DNA of 47,884 nucleotides from Burkholderiales bacterium (lineage in GTDB: Bacteria > Pseudomonadota > Gammaproteobacteria > Burkholderiales > Burkholderiaceae_C). Location of the stretch: assembly GCA_947453625.1 (NCBI GenBank), contig CANGHK010000040.1, positions 1-47,884 of the forward strand. The letters are read 5' to 3'. Numbering within the stretch: position 1 is the first letter of the stretch; each line of letters begins with the position of its first letter. The notes below the pieces were generated by a model that saw only the letters and a list, made by a program, of their open reading frames with translations, did no database searches and was not told the DNA's origin. The position numbers and the translations under genes are program-made. Positions 26,237-35,800 of this stretch are shown here, in pieces.

Positions 26237-29200
26237 GCCCGCACCTCGTCGAGCAGTCGGGTGTAGCCCGGCAGGTCGAAGCGCTGCACACAGCTGCGCA
26301 GCGTTCGGGTGATCGGCGCATAACTTGCGTCGAGCTGGTCCAGCTCGTCGAGTTTTTCGAGAATGCCACGCACATAACCCATCTCGCCGAGCTGGCGCAG
26401 CGTGGCCAGGCCGGCCGCTGGCAAGCGGGGTGGCACTTGGCCGGCGTCGGCTTGCCCGCTGTCGGCGCGCGTCAGCCAGACCAGACCCAGCTTGACGCGT
26501 ATACGCTCGAGCAGGTCATCGATGCGCAGCGGCTTGATCAGCACGTCCTCGCGCGTCACGCCAACCCCGTTGCGTCGGTCGCTGTCGAAGGCATTGGCCG
26601 AGACGATCAGGATAGGCGCGTCGGAGATCCTGTTTGCGCGCAGCAGGCGTGCCGTTTCCCAACCGTCGATCTCGGGCATGTCGATGTCGAGCAGCACCAG
26701 GTCGGGCTTGAACCCGCTGGACACCCGCAAGGCCTCGATACCCGACGCGGCCTGCTGCACCGAGAAGCCCAATGGCTCCAGCACGTCGCTGAGCAACTGG
26801 CGATCGATCGCGGCGTCGTCCACCACCAGCACCCTGCGCTGCACGCCTGCATAGCCGGTGATGTGCAGCGGTGCCGTGGTCTGCACCGGCAGCTGCGGAT
26901 TGGCCACCGCCGGCAGGAACAAACGCACCGTGAAGCAGGAGCCGACGCCAGTCTCACTGCGCACGGTCAACTCCCCGCCCATCAGCCCGGTCAACATGCT
27001 GGAGATGGTCAGGCCCAGGCCAACGCCGCCGACACCGGCCTGACCCGCGGGCTCGGCGCGCTCGAAGGGCAGGAAGATCCGGTCGAGATCGGCGGCAGCG
27101 ATGCCGGGGCCAGTGTCCTCGATCTCGAAGACGGCTATCTCGTTGGCGTAGCGGGTGCGAAACACGACCTGACCGTGCGCGGTGTATTTCACCGCATTGC
27201 CTAGCAAATTGATCAGCAATTGCGCGACACGCTTTCTGTCACCGCGCACCGCTGGCGGCAATGCTGGCGCCAAGTGGTGGACAAAGGCGATGCGCTTGTT
27301 CTGCGCCTCGAGCTGGAAGATGTTGGCCAGCTGGTCGAGAAAACCGGCCAGTCCGATCTCGGTGTTGACCAGTTGCAGCCGGCCGGTCTCGATGCGCGCG
27401 ATGTCGAGCAAGCCGTCGATCAGCAGCACCACATGGTCGCCGCTCTTGCGGATCACCTGCAAGGCGGCGCGGCGCTTGGGCGGCAGGTCCAGGTCGCGCT
27501 CGAGTATCTGGGCATAGCCCAGGATGCTGTTGAGTGGCGTGCGCAACTCATGGCTGATGGTGGTGATGAAGCGGCTCTTGGCCAGGTTGGCACGTTCGGC
27601 CACTTGGCGCGCCGCCTGCAGTTCGCAGTCGGTGATCTCATGCGCGCCGATCTCCTGGCGCAGCAGCAGGGCCTGGCGGTTCGATTCGTCCTGGGCTACA
27701 CGCCGGCTGTCCGAGGTCAGCAGCAACCAGCAAGAGCCTATGGCCACCGCCAGCAAGACCAAGGCACAGGCGATCTTGATGCGCATCAGGTACCAGATCG
27801 CCGGCGACGCTGGCGCCAGTTCCCGCAGCACCTCCGACTCCTGGGCGACGATGAAGGACAGGATCGCGCCCAGCACCAGCGCCAGTGCCAGCATGCAGAC
27901 CAGGTAGTGCATGCGCCGACTCAGCGCCACCTGGCGCAGCCCGGGCGCCAGGCGGCTGAAGGTCTGGGCCAGGCGCTGGCCTATGCCCGTCCTGGGCTTG
28001 CAGACATCGTCGCAGCGGGCGTCGAGCGAACAGCACAGTGAGCAAATGTGGCAGCCATAAGCCGGGCAATGCGCCATGTCCTCGGCTTCGTAGGCTTTCT
28101 CGCAGACGCCGCAGGTCACCGGCGTGCCAGCAGCCAGCGAAGCCGGCGGGCGGGCGATGTAGTAGCGTCCGCCGGTGGCCCAAGCCACCAGCGGCGCGCA
28201 GACAAAGGCCACACCAAAACCGATGCCGGTGCTGAAGGCTTGAGCCAGCGGCCCGAAGACCCCGGCGAAGGCGCTCAAGGCCAGCACCGTGCCCAGCCCC
28301 ATCGCGACGAAACCGACCGGGTTGACGTCGTGCAGGTAGGCGCGCCTGAACTCGATGCCGGGCGGGCTCAGGCCCAGCGGTTTGTTGATCACCAGATCGG
28401 CCACCAGCGCGCCTATCCAGGCCACCGCGAAGTTGGCGTAGAAGCCGAGCATGCCTTCGAGCACATCGAAGATGCCAACCTTGATCAGCGCCACGCCGAT
28501 CAGCACGTTGAAGACCAGCCACACCAGGCGGCCGGGGTGCGCATGGGTCAGGCGGGCGAAGAAGTTGGACCAGGCCAGCGACCCGGCATAGGCGTTGGTG
28601 ACGTTGATCTTGATCTGCGAGACGATCACGAACAGGCAGGTCAAGCCCAGTATCCAGGCCGGGTCTTGCAGCACCTGGGCAAAACCCACCAGGTACATCT
28701 GGGTCGGCCGGATCGCCTGAGACGGCGCCATGCCCTGGCGCACCGCCAGGTAGGCCAGCACCGCCCCGCCCAGCATTTTCGCCCCGCCGATGACGATCCA
28801 GCCTGGCCCGGCCGCCAGCACCGCCACCCGCCAGCGCAATCCCTTGCCCGGACGCGGGCTCGGCATGAAACGCAGCGAGTCCACCTGCTGGCCGATCTGC
28901 GCCACCATCGAGGCGGCGACCGTGCTGGCCGCGCCCACCTGCAGCCAATCGAAATGGCCATCGCTGATGCCGTAGGACGCATGCATCAGGCCATGCAATT
29001 CCCGCGGCCAGCGGATAACCAGGCAGGCATAGGGCAGCAGCAGCAAGACCAGCCACAGCGGCTGGGTCCAGGCCTGCAGGCGGCTGATCGTGGTGATGCC
29101 GTGCATCACCAGCGGGATCACCACGACCGAGCAGATCAGGTAGCCCAACCAGAGCGGGATGCCCAGCCCGAGTTCGAGCGCCGACGCCATGATCGAGGCT

Positions 29201-29619
29201 TCGAGCGAAAAGAAAATGAAGGTGAACGAGGCGTAGACCAGCGAGCTGAAGGTCGAGCCCAGGTAGCCGAAGCCCGAGCCGCGGGTGAGCAGGTCGATGT
29301 CGACGGCGTGGCGGGCGGCGTAGAGGCTGATCGGGATGCCGGTCAGGAAAATGAACACGCTGACCAGCGAGATGGCCCAGAACGCATTGAAGAAACCATG
29401 GTCGAGCGCAATCGATGCGCCTATGGCTTCGAGTGCCAGGAAGGAGATCGCACCCAGCGCCGTGTTGGCGACCCGAAACTCACTCCACTTGCGAAAGCTG
29501 CGCGGCGTGTAGCGCAGCGCGTAATCCTCGATCGTCTCGTCGGCCACCCAGGCGTTGTATTCGCGCCGGATCGGGATGATGCGCTGGGTGGGCAGCGCGG
29601 TCGCCGATGGCGAGTTCAC
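26233..29619 (-). CDS. NCS1-permease/histidine-kinase hybrid sensor
   Basis: The 1128-residue protein joins a transporter to a kinase. Residues about 45-490 have 12 or so helices with NCS1 (cytosine/purine/allantoin permease) character, including GFGYLGSTFSS, DINKPLG-like VINKPLGLSPPG and NVTNAYAGSLAWSNFF. Residues 503-540 hold nine cysteines (503, 506, 518, 523, 526, 529, 530, 536, 540). Two more helices follow (571-640). Then come a HisKA domain with H690 in ISHELRTPLN, HATPase (G1 DTGPGIA 835-841, G2 VGLGL near 866) and a receiver with D978. The start is GTG 29619. The NCS1 part probably senses or co-transports a nucleobase-, hydantoin- or related ligand and reports through the kinase, as SLC5-kinase fusions such as CbrA do. 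Confidence 0.88.
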   Translation of the reverse strand: MNSPSATALPTQRIIPIRREYNAWVADETIEDYALRYTPRSFRKWSEFRVANTALGAISFLALEAIGASIALDHGFFNAFWAISLVSVFIFLTGIPISLYAARHAVDIDLLTRGSGFGYLGSTFSSLVYASFTFIFFSLEASIMASALELGLGIPLWLGYLICSVVVIPLVMHGITTISRLQAWTQPLWLVLLLLPYACLVIRWPRELHGLMHASYGISDGHFDWLQVGAASTVAASMVAQIGQQVDSLRFMPSPRPGKGLRWRVAVLAAGPGWIVIGGAKMLGGAVLAYLAVRQGMAPSQAIRPTQMYLVGFAQVLQDPAWILGLTCLFVIVSQIKINVTNAYAGSLAWSNFFARLTHAHPGRLVWLVFNVLIGVALIKVGIFDVLEGMLGFYANFAVAWIGALVADLVINKPLGLSPPGIEFRRAYLHDVNPVGFVAMGLGTVLALSAFAGVFGPLAQAFSTGIGFGVAFVCAPLVAWATGGRYYIARPPASLAAGTPVTCGVCEKAYEAEDMAHCPAYGCHICSLCCSLDARCDDVCKPRTGIGQRLAQTFSRLAPGLRQVALSRRMHYLVCMLALALVLGAILSFIVAQESEVLRELAPASPAIWYLMRIKIACALVLLAVAIGSCWLLLTSDSRRVAQDESNRQALLLRQEIGAHEITDCELQAARQVAERANLAKSRFITTISHELRTPLNSILGYAQILERDLDLPPKRRAALQVIRKSGDHVVLLIDGLLDIARIETGRLQLVNTEIGLAGFLDQLANIFQLEAQNKRIAFVHHLAPALPPAVRGDRKRVAQLLINLLGNAVKYTAHGQVVFRTRYANEIAVFEIEDTGPGIAAADLDRIFLPFERAEPAGQAGVGGVGLGLTISSMLTGLMGGELTVRSETGVGSCFTVRLFLPAVANPQLPVQTTAPLHITGYAGVQRRVLVVDDAAIDRQLLSDVLEPLGFSVQQAASGIEALRVSSGFKPDLVLLDIDMPEIDGWETARLLRANRISDAPILIVSANAFDSDRRNGVGVTREDVLIKPLRIDDLLERIRVKLGLVWLTRADSGQADAGQVPPRLPAAGLATLRQLGEMGYVRGILEKLDELDQLDASYAPITRTLRSCVQRFDLPGYTRLLDEVRA

Positions 29620-29693
29620 GCCAGCAGTCCCGCGCAGCCGGCGGCCAACTTTCGCATCGCAGAACCAAACCCCCGAGAGCCGTCACATTTCAC

Positions 29694-29709
29694 CCAGACC
29701 AGTGTCTGG
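29694..29709. promoter_or_regulatory. Small inverted repeat upstream of the hybrid sensor
   Basis: CCAGAC and GTCTGG form perfect 6-base arms around a 4-base centre about 75 bases upstream of the sensor start. The intergenic stretch 29620-29816 contains nothing else recognizable. It could be an operator or a leader hairpin. Confidence 0.25.
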
Positions 29710-29816
29710 CCCCGACCGGGTCACGGGCCATACGTCAAACAGCGTAGGGCTGCGCGACGACGCGGCCGGCGGGTTGTGGTGCGGCACAGCGGCGCGCGGG
29801 GACCCGGCCGGCGCGC

Positions 29817-30489
29817 TCAATGAACCTGCGCCGCCGCCTCCGGCAGCGGCTCGGGCCGGATGCGCAGCGCCCAGCTGACGCCGGCGATCAGCAGCAGCAC
29901 GCCGATGCCGGTCAGCAGCGGCGGCGCGGTGCCGCGCAGCAGCAGCGCGTAGCCCAGCGCCGACAGCGTCTCGAAGACGATCAGCTGGCCCACCAGCGCG
30001 GTCGGCAGGCGCTGGCTGGCCTCGTTCCAGCACAGCGTGACCAGCCAGCTGGCGAACAGGCCGATGGCCAGCATCAGGCCGACATAGACCGCCGGGCGCG
30101 GTCCCAGCGGCAGCGCCAGGGCACTGCCGCTGGCCGCGCTCCAGGCCCAGAAGCCCGCAAAACCGGCCAGCGCCAGCGGCAGCGTGGCCACGCCCTGGGC
30201 GGTGGCCCAGGCGCGCGGGCTGCGGTCGGGGTGGGCGCGCAGCCAGTCGGCATTGCGGATGGGGTACCAGGTCCAGCAGGCCGCCGCGCCCAGCGCCAGC
30301 AGGCCACCGATGGCGTAGGCCATCGAGTCGGCTTGGGGGTCAGCACGCAGATGGTCGAGCTCGACCTGGTTGACTCAGGCGATGCCGATCAGGCCGAACG
30401 CGATGTAGTGGCCGAAGGACTGCATCGCCGCCAGGTAGTCGGGCAGCAGCAGCGGGGCGATGAAGACCAGGCCCCACATCAGACCGGTG
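29817..30489 (-). pseudogene. Decayed copy of the DMT exporter found intact at 40.4-41.4 kb
   Basis: The stretch aligns closely with 40397-41335. A TGC codon has become TGA at 30375-30377. About 270 bases corresponding to 40967-41236 are missing, and the first codons (MLTGTLFALAAG) are replaced by an abrupt junction to a glutamate-synthase fragment at about 30.49 kb. The 3' two-thirds still reads well (ACWTWYPIRNADWLRAHPD and following), indicating recent inactivation. It lies on the same strand as the intact copy, so the two form a direct repeat bracketing the two-partner secretion genes. Confidence 0.88.
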
Positions 30490-30634
30490 GTCGGTGCAGC
30501 GCCAGCCAGGCGCCTTGGTGCACAGTGAACCAGGACAACAGCCCTGCCAGCAAGGCCAGGCTGGCCGTCAACAAGGTCAGGTAGCGGATGGGGAAGTGGC
30601 GGTCAAGCGCGATCAGCCAGATGAGCAGGGTCAT
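30490..30634 (-). pseudogene. N-terminal fragment of the glutamate-synthase-like gene, copy 3
   Basis: Codons from ATG 30634 read MTLLIWLIALDRHFPIRYLT, matching the start of the intact gene at 19366, and continue for about 45 codons before breaking into the DMT pseudogene. The upstream region (to about 30.79 kb) is also conserved with the intact copy, including the operator core and the TTTGCGCGATT element. Confidence 0.82.
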
Positions 30635-30701
30635 CCTTGTACTGACCCGGGACGGCAGGACGGCGACGCCATCATGCCGAATCGCGCAAACAACCTTTAA
30701 A

Positions 30702-30712
30702 TAGTAATACCA
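30702..30712. promoter_or_regulatory. FadR/GntR-type operator core, copy 3
   Basis: On the minus strand the site reads TGGTATTACTA, fitting TNGTNNNACNA. It lies about 70 bases upstream of the fragment's start codon, equivalent to the site at 19446. It could act as a decoy or drive transcription into the pseudogenes. Confidence 0.4.
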
Positions 30713-30840
30713 CGCAACGGCGCTGGGCCTGAAATGCGCAGTAGATCCGCATTGTTCGTGCTTTTCCCCGGCAATTACCCTGGGGTCGCGGCCTGGCGAC
30801 AGCGCAGCAAGGACGGCCCGCTGCGGCGCAGGCCTTGACC

Positions 30841-31024
30841 GCAGCTCGCCAGCAGCGCCTTCAAGGCGTCATCGAGCACCTTGATGTCGGCGGGGCCGGT
30901 GCCCAGGCCGCCGGCGAAATGGCCCCAAGGCGTGTCGACCACCTGCAGTGCGGGGTTGGGCATGTGCTTGACTTCGAACTCGTTGTCGGCCGGCGGAAAG
31001 TACAGGTCGGTTGACGCCGGCATC
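30841..31024 (-). pseudogene. C-terminal fragment of the MetX-fold hydrolase gene
   Basis: About 61 codons match the 3' end of the hydrolase at 19628-19811, retaining DLYFPPADNEFEVKHMPN and VVDTPWGHFAGG. The stop codon is lost: TGA has become TGC. Between this fragment and copy 3 of the next gene about 40 bases of the original spacer are deleted. The order hydrolase end then glutamate-synthase start is the same as at 19.2-19.8 kb, so a single contiguous segment was copied. Confidence 0.82.
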
Positions 31025-31072
31025 CCTGGCGGCCCCGGCTGGCCTTCAAGGACACGATGGGCCGCCCCGATT

Positions 31073-31097
31073 ACCCTTGCCCCCGCTGCGGCAGGGT
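31073..31097 (-). terminator. Possible terminator after tpsB
   Basis: ACCCTTGCC (31073-31081) and GGCAGGGT (31090-31097) pair with one bulged base around an 8-base loop, 21 bases beyond the tpsB stop. No T-run follows, so confidence is low. Confidence 0.3.
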
Positions 31098-31117
31098 TGG
31101 GCACAGCCCTGGGTCAC

Positions 31118-32860
31118 TCAGAACCGCTGCGTGATCTCCAGCCAGCCGCGCGTCGTGCGGCTGGCGTTCAGCCCCTCGGGCAGCTTGCCCACTGGCGCGG
31201 CCACCGACAGCCGCGCCTGCAACCCCTCGGGGCCGGCCCAGCTCAGCCCTAGCCCCGCCCCGCTCAGCGTCAGGCTGTTGGCCCCGGCCGCGAAGGGCTT
31301 GCGGTTGACCACGATGTGCGCGGTGTCGACGAAGGCGATCGCCTGCCACTGGCCGGAAATCGCCGCCGGCAGCGCCAGGCTGCGCCGCACTTCGACGCCC
31401 AGCACTTGTCCCTCGTCGCCCGGCGCTACGCCGCTGTCGTAGCCCCGCACCCCATTCGGCCCGCCCGCTGTCAGCTTCTGCGAGGCGTCCAGGTTGCGGT
31501 CGGCCCGCTGCGCGGTCAGGTTCAGGTACAGGCTCGCGCCATTCCCCAGCGCCTGCTGGCGCGCCAGGCTCAGCGTCCACTTCGAGAACCGACCCTGGGT
31601 CTGGGCCAGCGCGGCATCGGCCTGCTGCGCCGGCGCCAGGTCGAAGTCCACCCGCCCGCTTGTCCATCCTAAAGCGCCCAGCGTCACACCGCCACCCAGC
31701 AGCCCGTCGGCCCGGTCGCCCTGCAGGCTGACCCCGGCGTTGCGCAGGCTGCGGTCTATGGCCAGGCTGCTGCTGTCCACATGGTCGCGCAACGCGGTGC
31801 GGTCCAGCGTCAGACCAGCGCTCAGGTTGATGTCGCCGCGCCGCAGCAGCGGCTGGCGCAGGCTCAGCCCCACCACCCGCGCCGTGCCATGCGCCTGCAG
31901 CCCCGTCAGACTGCCCACCAGCGCGTAGCGTAGCGCCGAGGCCGCCACGCCCACCCGCGTGCCGCTGCCGTCGGCCAGCAGTTCGTAGGCGAGCCGGCCG
32001 TGGTTGGTACCCTGCCCCGCGCTGAGCGCGCTGGCGCTCAGCACGTCGCCCAGCCCCAGCGGGTTGAGCAGGCTGATCAGCCCGTTCAGCCGCGCCCGCC
32101 CAGTCGCGCGGCTTCCCGCATCGTCCAGCGTAAGCTGCCCAGTCACCGTCGGCCCGCCCTGCACGTCCACCCGCAGGTCGGCGCTGCCAAGTTCAGTGCC
32201 CGGCTCAAGCGTGCTGCTGGCCAGCACGCCGGGGATGTCGGCCAGCAGCAGCAGCGCCCGGTCCAGCCTCTCCTGCGTGATCGCCTCGCCCGGTGCCAGC
32301 GGCGCCAGCGTGCCTGCCAGCAAGCGGCCGGACAAACGACTGGCATTGGCGATACGCAGCGCGCCGAAATTGGCCTCGATCACCTGCAGCGCCACCCGGC
32401 CGCCGGTGATGGTCTGGGCCGGCACGATCGCACGGGTCAGCGGATAGCCGGCACGCTGGTAGGCCTCGGTGATCCGGGCGGCCAGCGCATCGAGTTGCCG
32501 AAGCGTCAGGCGCTGGCCCACGCCGTCAGCCACCAGCGCGACCAGCGTGTCGGTGGCGATCAGCGTGTTGCCGCTGAGCGTGATCGCGCTGACCTCGAAG
32601 GACGCGCTGGCCGGCAAGGTCTGGCCGTCCGGGCGCTGTACCCGCAGACCGGTGGTCGGATTGGCGCGCAGCGTCGGGGCGGCGGGCTGGACCTGCTGCA
32701 GCAGTGAGCCCGCGCTGGGCAGCGCCGGTGCGACCTGGGCCGCGGCCCAGGCGGGCAGCGTCAGCAGCAGCAGCGCACCGAGCGGGCGCGGCGACGGGGC
32801 GCGTTGACGCCGGGCAACAGACGGCCGGGCAGCGGCCAGGATGCGGAAGGGAGTGGTCAT
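31118..32860 (-). CDS. TpsB outer-membrane transporter (ShlB/FhaC/HecB family)
   Basis: The 580-residue protein has a long N-terminal signal (about residues 20-41, ending AWAAA) and two POTRA-like periplasmic domains (about 85-240; first motif FEVSAITLSGNTLI). A 16-strand-type barrel follows with the family loop motif VRGY at 471-474 and a terminal phenylalanine. TpsB proteins fold and secrete a single large TpsA partner through the outer membrane without ATP. The partner gene lies directly upstream, 19 bases away, which is the standard TpsA-TpsB order in many proteobacteria. No ribosome site is obvious; translation may be coupled to tpsA. Confidence 0.93.
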   Translation of the reverse strand: MTTPFRILAAARPSVARRQRAPSPRPLGALLLLTLPAWAAAQVAPALPSAGSLLQQVQPAAPTLRANPTTGLRVQRPDGQTLPASASFEVSAITLSGNTLIATDTLVALVADGVGQRLTLRQLDALAARITEAYQRAGYPLTRAIVPAQTITGGRVALQVIEANFGALRIANASRLSGRLLAGTLAPLAPGEAITQERLDRALLLLADIPGVLASSTLEPGTELGSADLRVDVQGGPTVTGQLTLDDAGSRATGRARLNGLISLLNPLGLGDVLSASALSAGQGTNHGRLAYELLADGSGTRVGVAASALRYALVGSLTGLQAHGTARVVGLSLRQPLLRRGDINLSAGLTLDRTALRDHVDSSSLAIDRSLRNAGVSLQGDRADGLLGGGVTLGALGWTSGRVDFDLAPAQQADAALAQTQGRFSKWTLSLARQQALGNGASLYLNLTAQRADRNLDASQKLTAGGPNGVRGYDSGVAPGDEGQVLGVEVRRSLALPAAISGQWQAIAFVDTAHIVVNRKPFAAGANSLTLSGAGLGLSWAGPEGLQARLSVAAPVGKLPEGLNASRTTRGWLEITQRF

Positions 32861-32879
32861 GTGCTGGGGGAGTCCGGGT

Positions 32880-35800
32880 TCAGTTCGAGGCGCCGTCGGC
32901 CAGGGCCGATGGCAGACGCAGGCCGCCGTTGAGCAACTGCACCCGACCGCTGCCGCCGCCGATGGACAGGCTGCCGGCGGAGATGGCGGTGATGGCGCTG
33001 GTCGTGGTGCTGCCGCTGGTGCTGCCGCTGGTGCCGGCAGTGCTTTCGGTGCCGGTCGACGGGATCGCCCCGGGCAACGGCGTCGGGCTGCTGTCGAGCG
33101 CCAGCGCCGACGCCGACGACGGCGGCAGGTTCGGCAGCGTCGCGGTGTTGAAGGCCTGGTTCGCGCTGACCGTGACCGCCAGCGACGAGGTTGCGCCGCT
33201 CACCGTCTGCGGCAGGCTGCCCGGCTTGAGGGTCAGCGCCGCAGCGTTGGCCGCGGCCTGCACGAAACGGTAGTTGGTCGCGCTCAGTCCGTCACCGGTC
33301 AATGGGTAATTGCCAGGGACGCTGGAGGACAGTGCCGTCGTCGACCAGATCGCAGTACCGCTGGTGGCGCTGACCAGGCTGTCGGCGCCGAGCAGGCCGG
33401 TCACCGTGCCGGCGAGGCCGACCAGCGGCTGGCCGCCGGTCACGCTCAGCGGCGTGGCTTCATAGCGCAGCGTGGCGGCAGTGACGTCGGCGATCACGCC
33501 GGTGGGCTGGACAACGGTGTAGTTGCCCGCGTCGGCGCCGGTCAGGCTGAAGCCGGTCACGGTCACCGACTTGGCTGTGCCGACGTTCTTGTCGACGAAC
33601 AGACCAGCCGCGTTCGCGGTCGCGGTGACGCCGACATCGTCAGGAGCAAGGCCCAACGGCGCGACCTCCGCAATGCCGGTCAGGCTGGCACTGCGGGTCG
33701 CGTCGTAGGTCTTGCCGACGGCAGTCACGCCGTTCACCGCCAACGTGGCACGGGTGATGTCGGCGCTCAGGCCGGTCGGCTGGGCGACGGTGTAATTGCC
33801 CGCATCGGCACCGGTCAGGCTGAAGCCGGTCACAGTCACTGACTTCTCGATGCCGACGTTCTTGCTGGCGAACAGACCCGTCGCGCTCGCGGTCGCCGTG
33901 ACGCCGACAGCGTCAGGAACGATGCCCAACGGCGCGACCGCCGCAGTGCCGGTCAGGCTGGCGGCGCGGGTCGTGTCGTAGGTCTTGCCGACTGCACTCA
34001 CGCCGGTCACCGCCAACGTGGCGCGGGTGATGTCGGCGCTCACGCCGGTGGGCTGGGCGACGCTGTAATTGCCCGCGTCGACGCCGGTCAAGCTGAAGCC
34101 GGTCACGGTCACTGCCTTGGCTGTGCCGACGTTCTTGTCGACGAACAGACCCGTCGCGCTCGCGGTCGTCGTGACGCCGACATCGTCAGGAACGATGCCC
34201 AACGGCGCGACCGCCGCAGTGCCGGTCAGCGTGGCCGCCGCCGTCGCGTCGTAGGTCTTGCCAACGGCAGTCACGCCGGTCACCGCCAGCGTGGCGCGGG
34301 TGATGTCGGCGCTCAGGCCGGTGGGCTGGGCGACGGTGTAATTGCCCGCATCGGCACCGGTCAGGCTGAAGCCGGTCACAGTCACTGCCTTGGCTGTGCC
34401 GACGTTCTTGTCGACGAACAGACCCGTCGCGCTCGCGGTCGCGGTGACGCCGACATCGTCAGGAACAAGGCCCAACGGCGAGACCGCCGCAATGCCGGTC
34501 AGGCTGGCACTGCGGGCCGCGTCGTAGGTCTTGCCGACTGCAGTCACGCCGTTCACCGCCAACGTGGCGCGGGTGATGTCGGCGCTCAGGCCGATGGGCT
34601 GGGCGACGTTGTAGTTGCCCGCATCGGCACCGGTCAGGCTGAAGCCGGCCACGGTCACTGACTTGGCTGTGCCGACGTTCTTGTCGGCGAACAGACCCGT
34701 CGCGCTCGAGGTCGTCGTGACACCGACATCGTCAGGAACAAGGCCCAACGGCGAGACCGCCGCCGTGCCGGTCAGCGTGGCCACCGTCGTCGCGTCGTAG
34801 GTCCGACTGGTCGCGCTGACGCCAGTCACCGCCAGCGTGGCCGGCGTCACCGTCACGGTGCTGGCGCCGGTGGTGCTGGTGCTGATCAGGTAGCCCAGTT
34901 GGGTCGAGTACAGGTCGGCGCTGAGCGTCTGCACCCCGGCGTTCTTGCTGCCCAGCATGCCGGGACTGCCTAGCACCAGGCTGGTGTCCACGCTGGCAAG
35001 CGAGTAGCCGCTGACTGTTGGTCCGCTGAAGGCGGTGCTGGCGTCGTAGACCTTGGTAAGCGGCCCGCTGCCGTTGGCAATGTTCACGGTCAGCGGTGTC
35101 AGCCAGTTGCGCAGCAGTGGCGTGGTGTGCCCTTCGGAGATCACCCAGGTGTTGCTGAAATCCAGGCCGCTGAAGGTGGCTGCCTGCTTCATCGCGGCGG
35201 CGCTGCGGTTGCCGCTGCCGGTGCCGGCCACGCCCAGTACCAGGCCGGAAGCCACGCTATCGAACACCGTGCCGCCGCTGTTCACACCGACGAGCGCAGC
35301 GTGCCCGGCAAGGCCGCTGGCGCCAGCGCTGATCGCGCCGGTGGCATAGCTGCGGTTGACGCTGCCCATGTTGTAGCCCACCAGGCCGCCCACCGCGCTA
35401 TCAGATCCTATGACGGCGCTGCTGACGCTGCCGGTGGCATAGCTGTCGGTGATCGAGCTGTTTGGGCTTTGTTGTGTGCCGACCAGGCCACCCATCCAGA
35501 GGCCGGCGTTGGCGGACGCCGTGGCTTGGACATTGACCGCGGCCATGCTGCGCGTGACCGAGCCATTGCCGGTCTGCCAACCCACCAGCCCGCCGATGTT
35601 GGCACCCGCTCCGGCGCTGCTGACAATGCCCGTGGCGAGCGCATCGCTCACCGCGCCTTGGTTGAGGCCCACCAGAGCGCCCACGAGGGGGTAATCGGCG
35701 TTGGAATTGAGGGGGGCTGCGGGAACTCCGCGCACCACGGTGGCGTCGATCAGCGCGATGGCGGACACGCTGCCACCGCCGGCCAATACGCCGAACAGGC

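Noticed and set aside
33523-34800. Five 61-codon plus-strand frames spaced 273 bases apart
   Set aside because: They are antisense shadows of the five identical YDG repeats, not a family of small genes.
33478-34842. Possible CRISPR-like array
   Set aside because: The repeats are 273 bases long, in frame, without spacers, and encode YDG domains; no cas genes are present.
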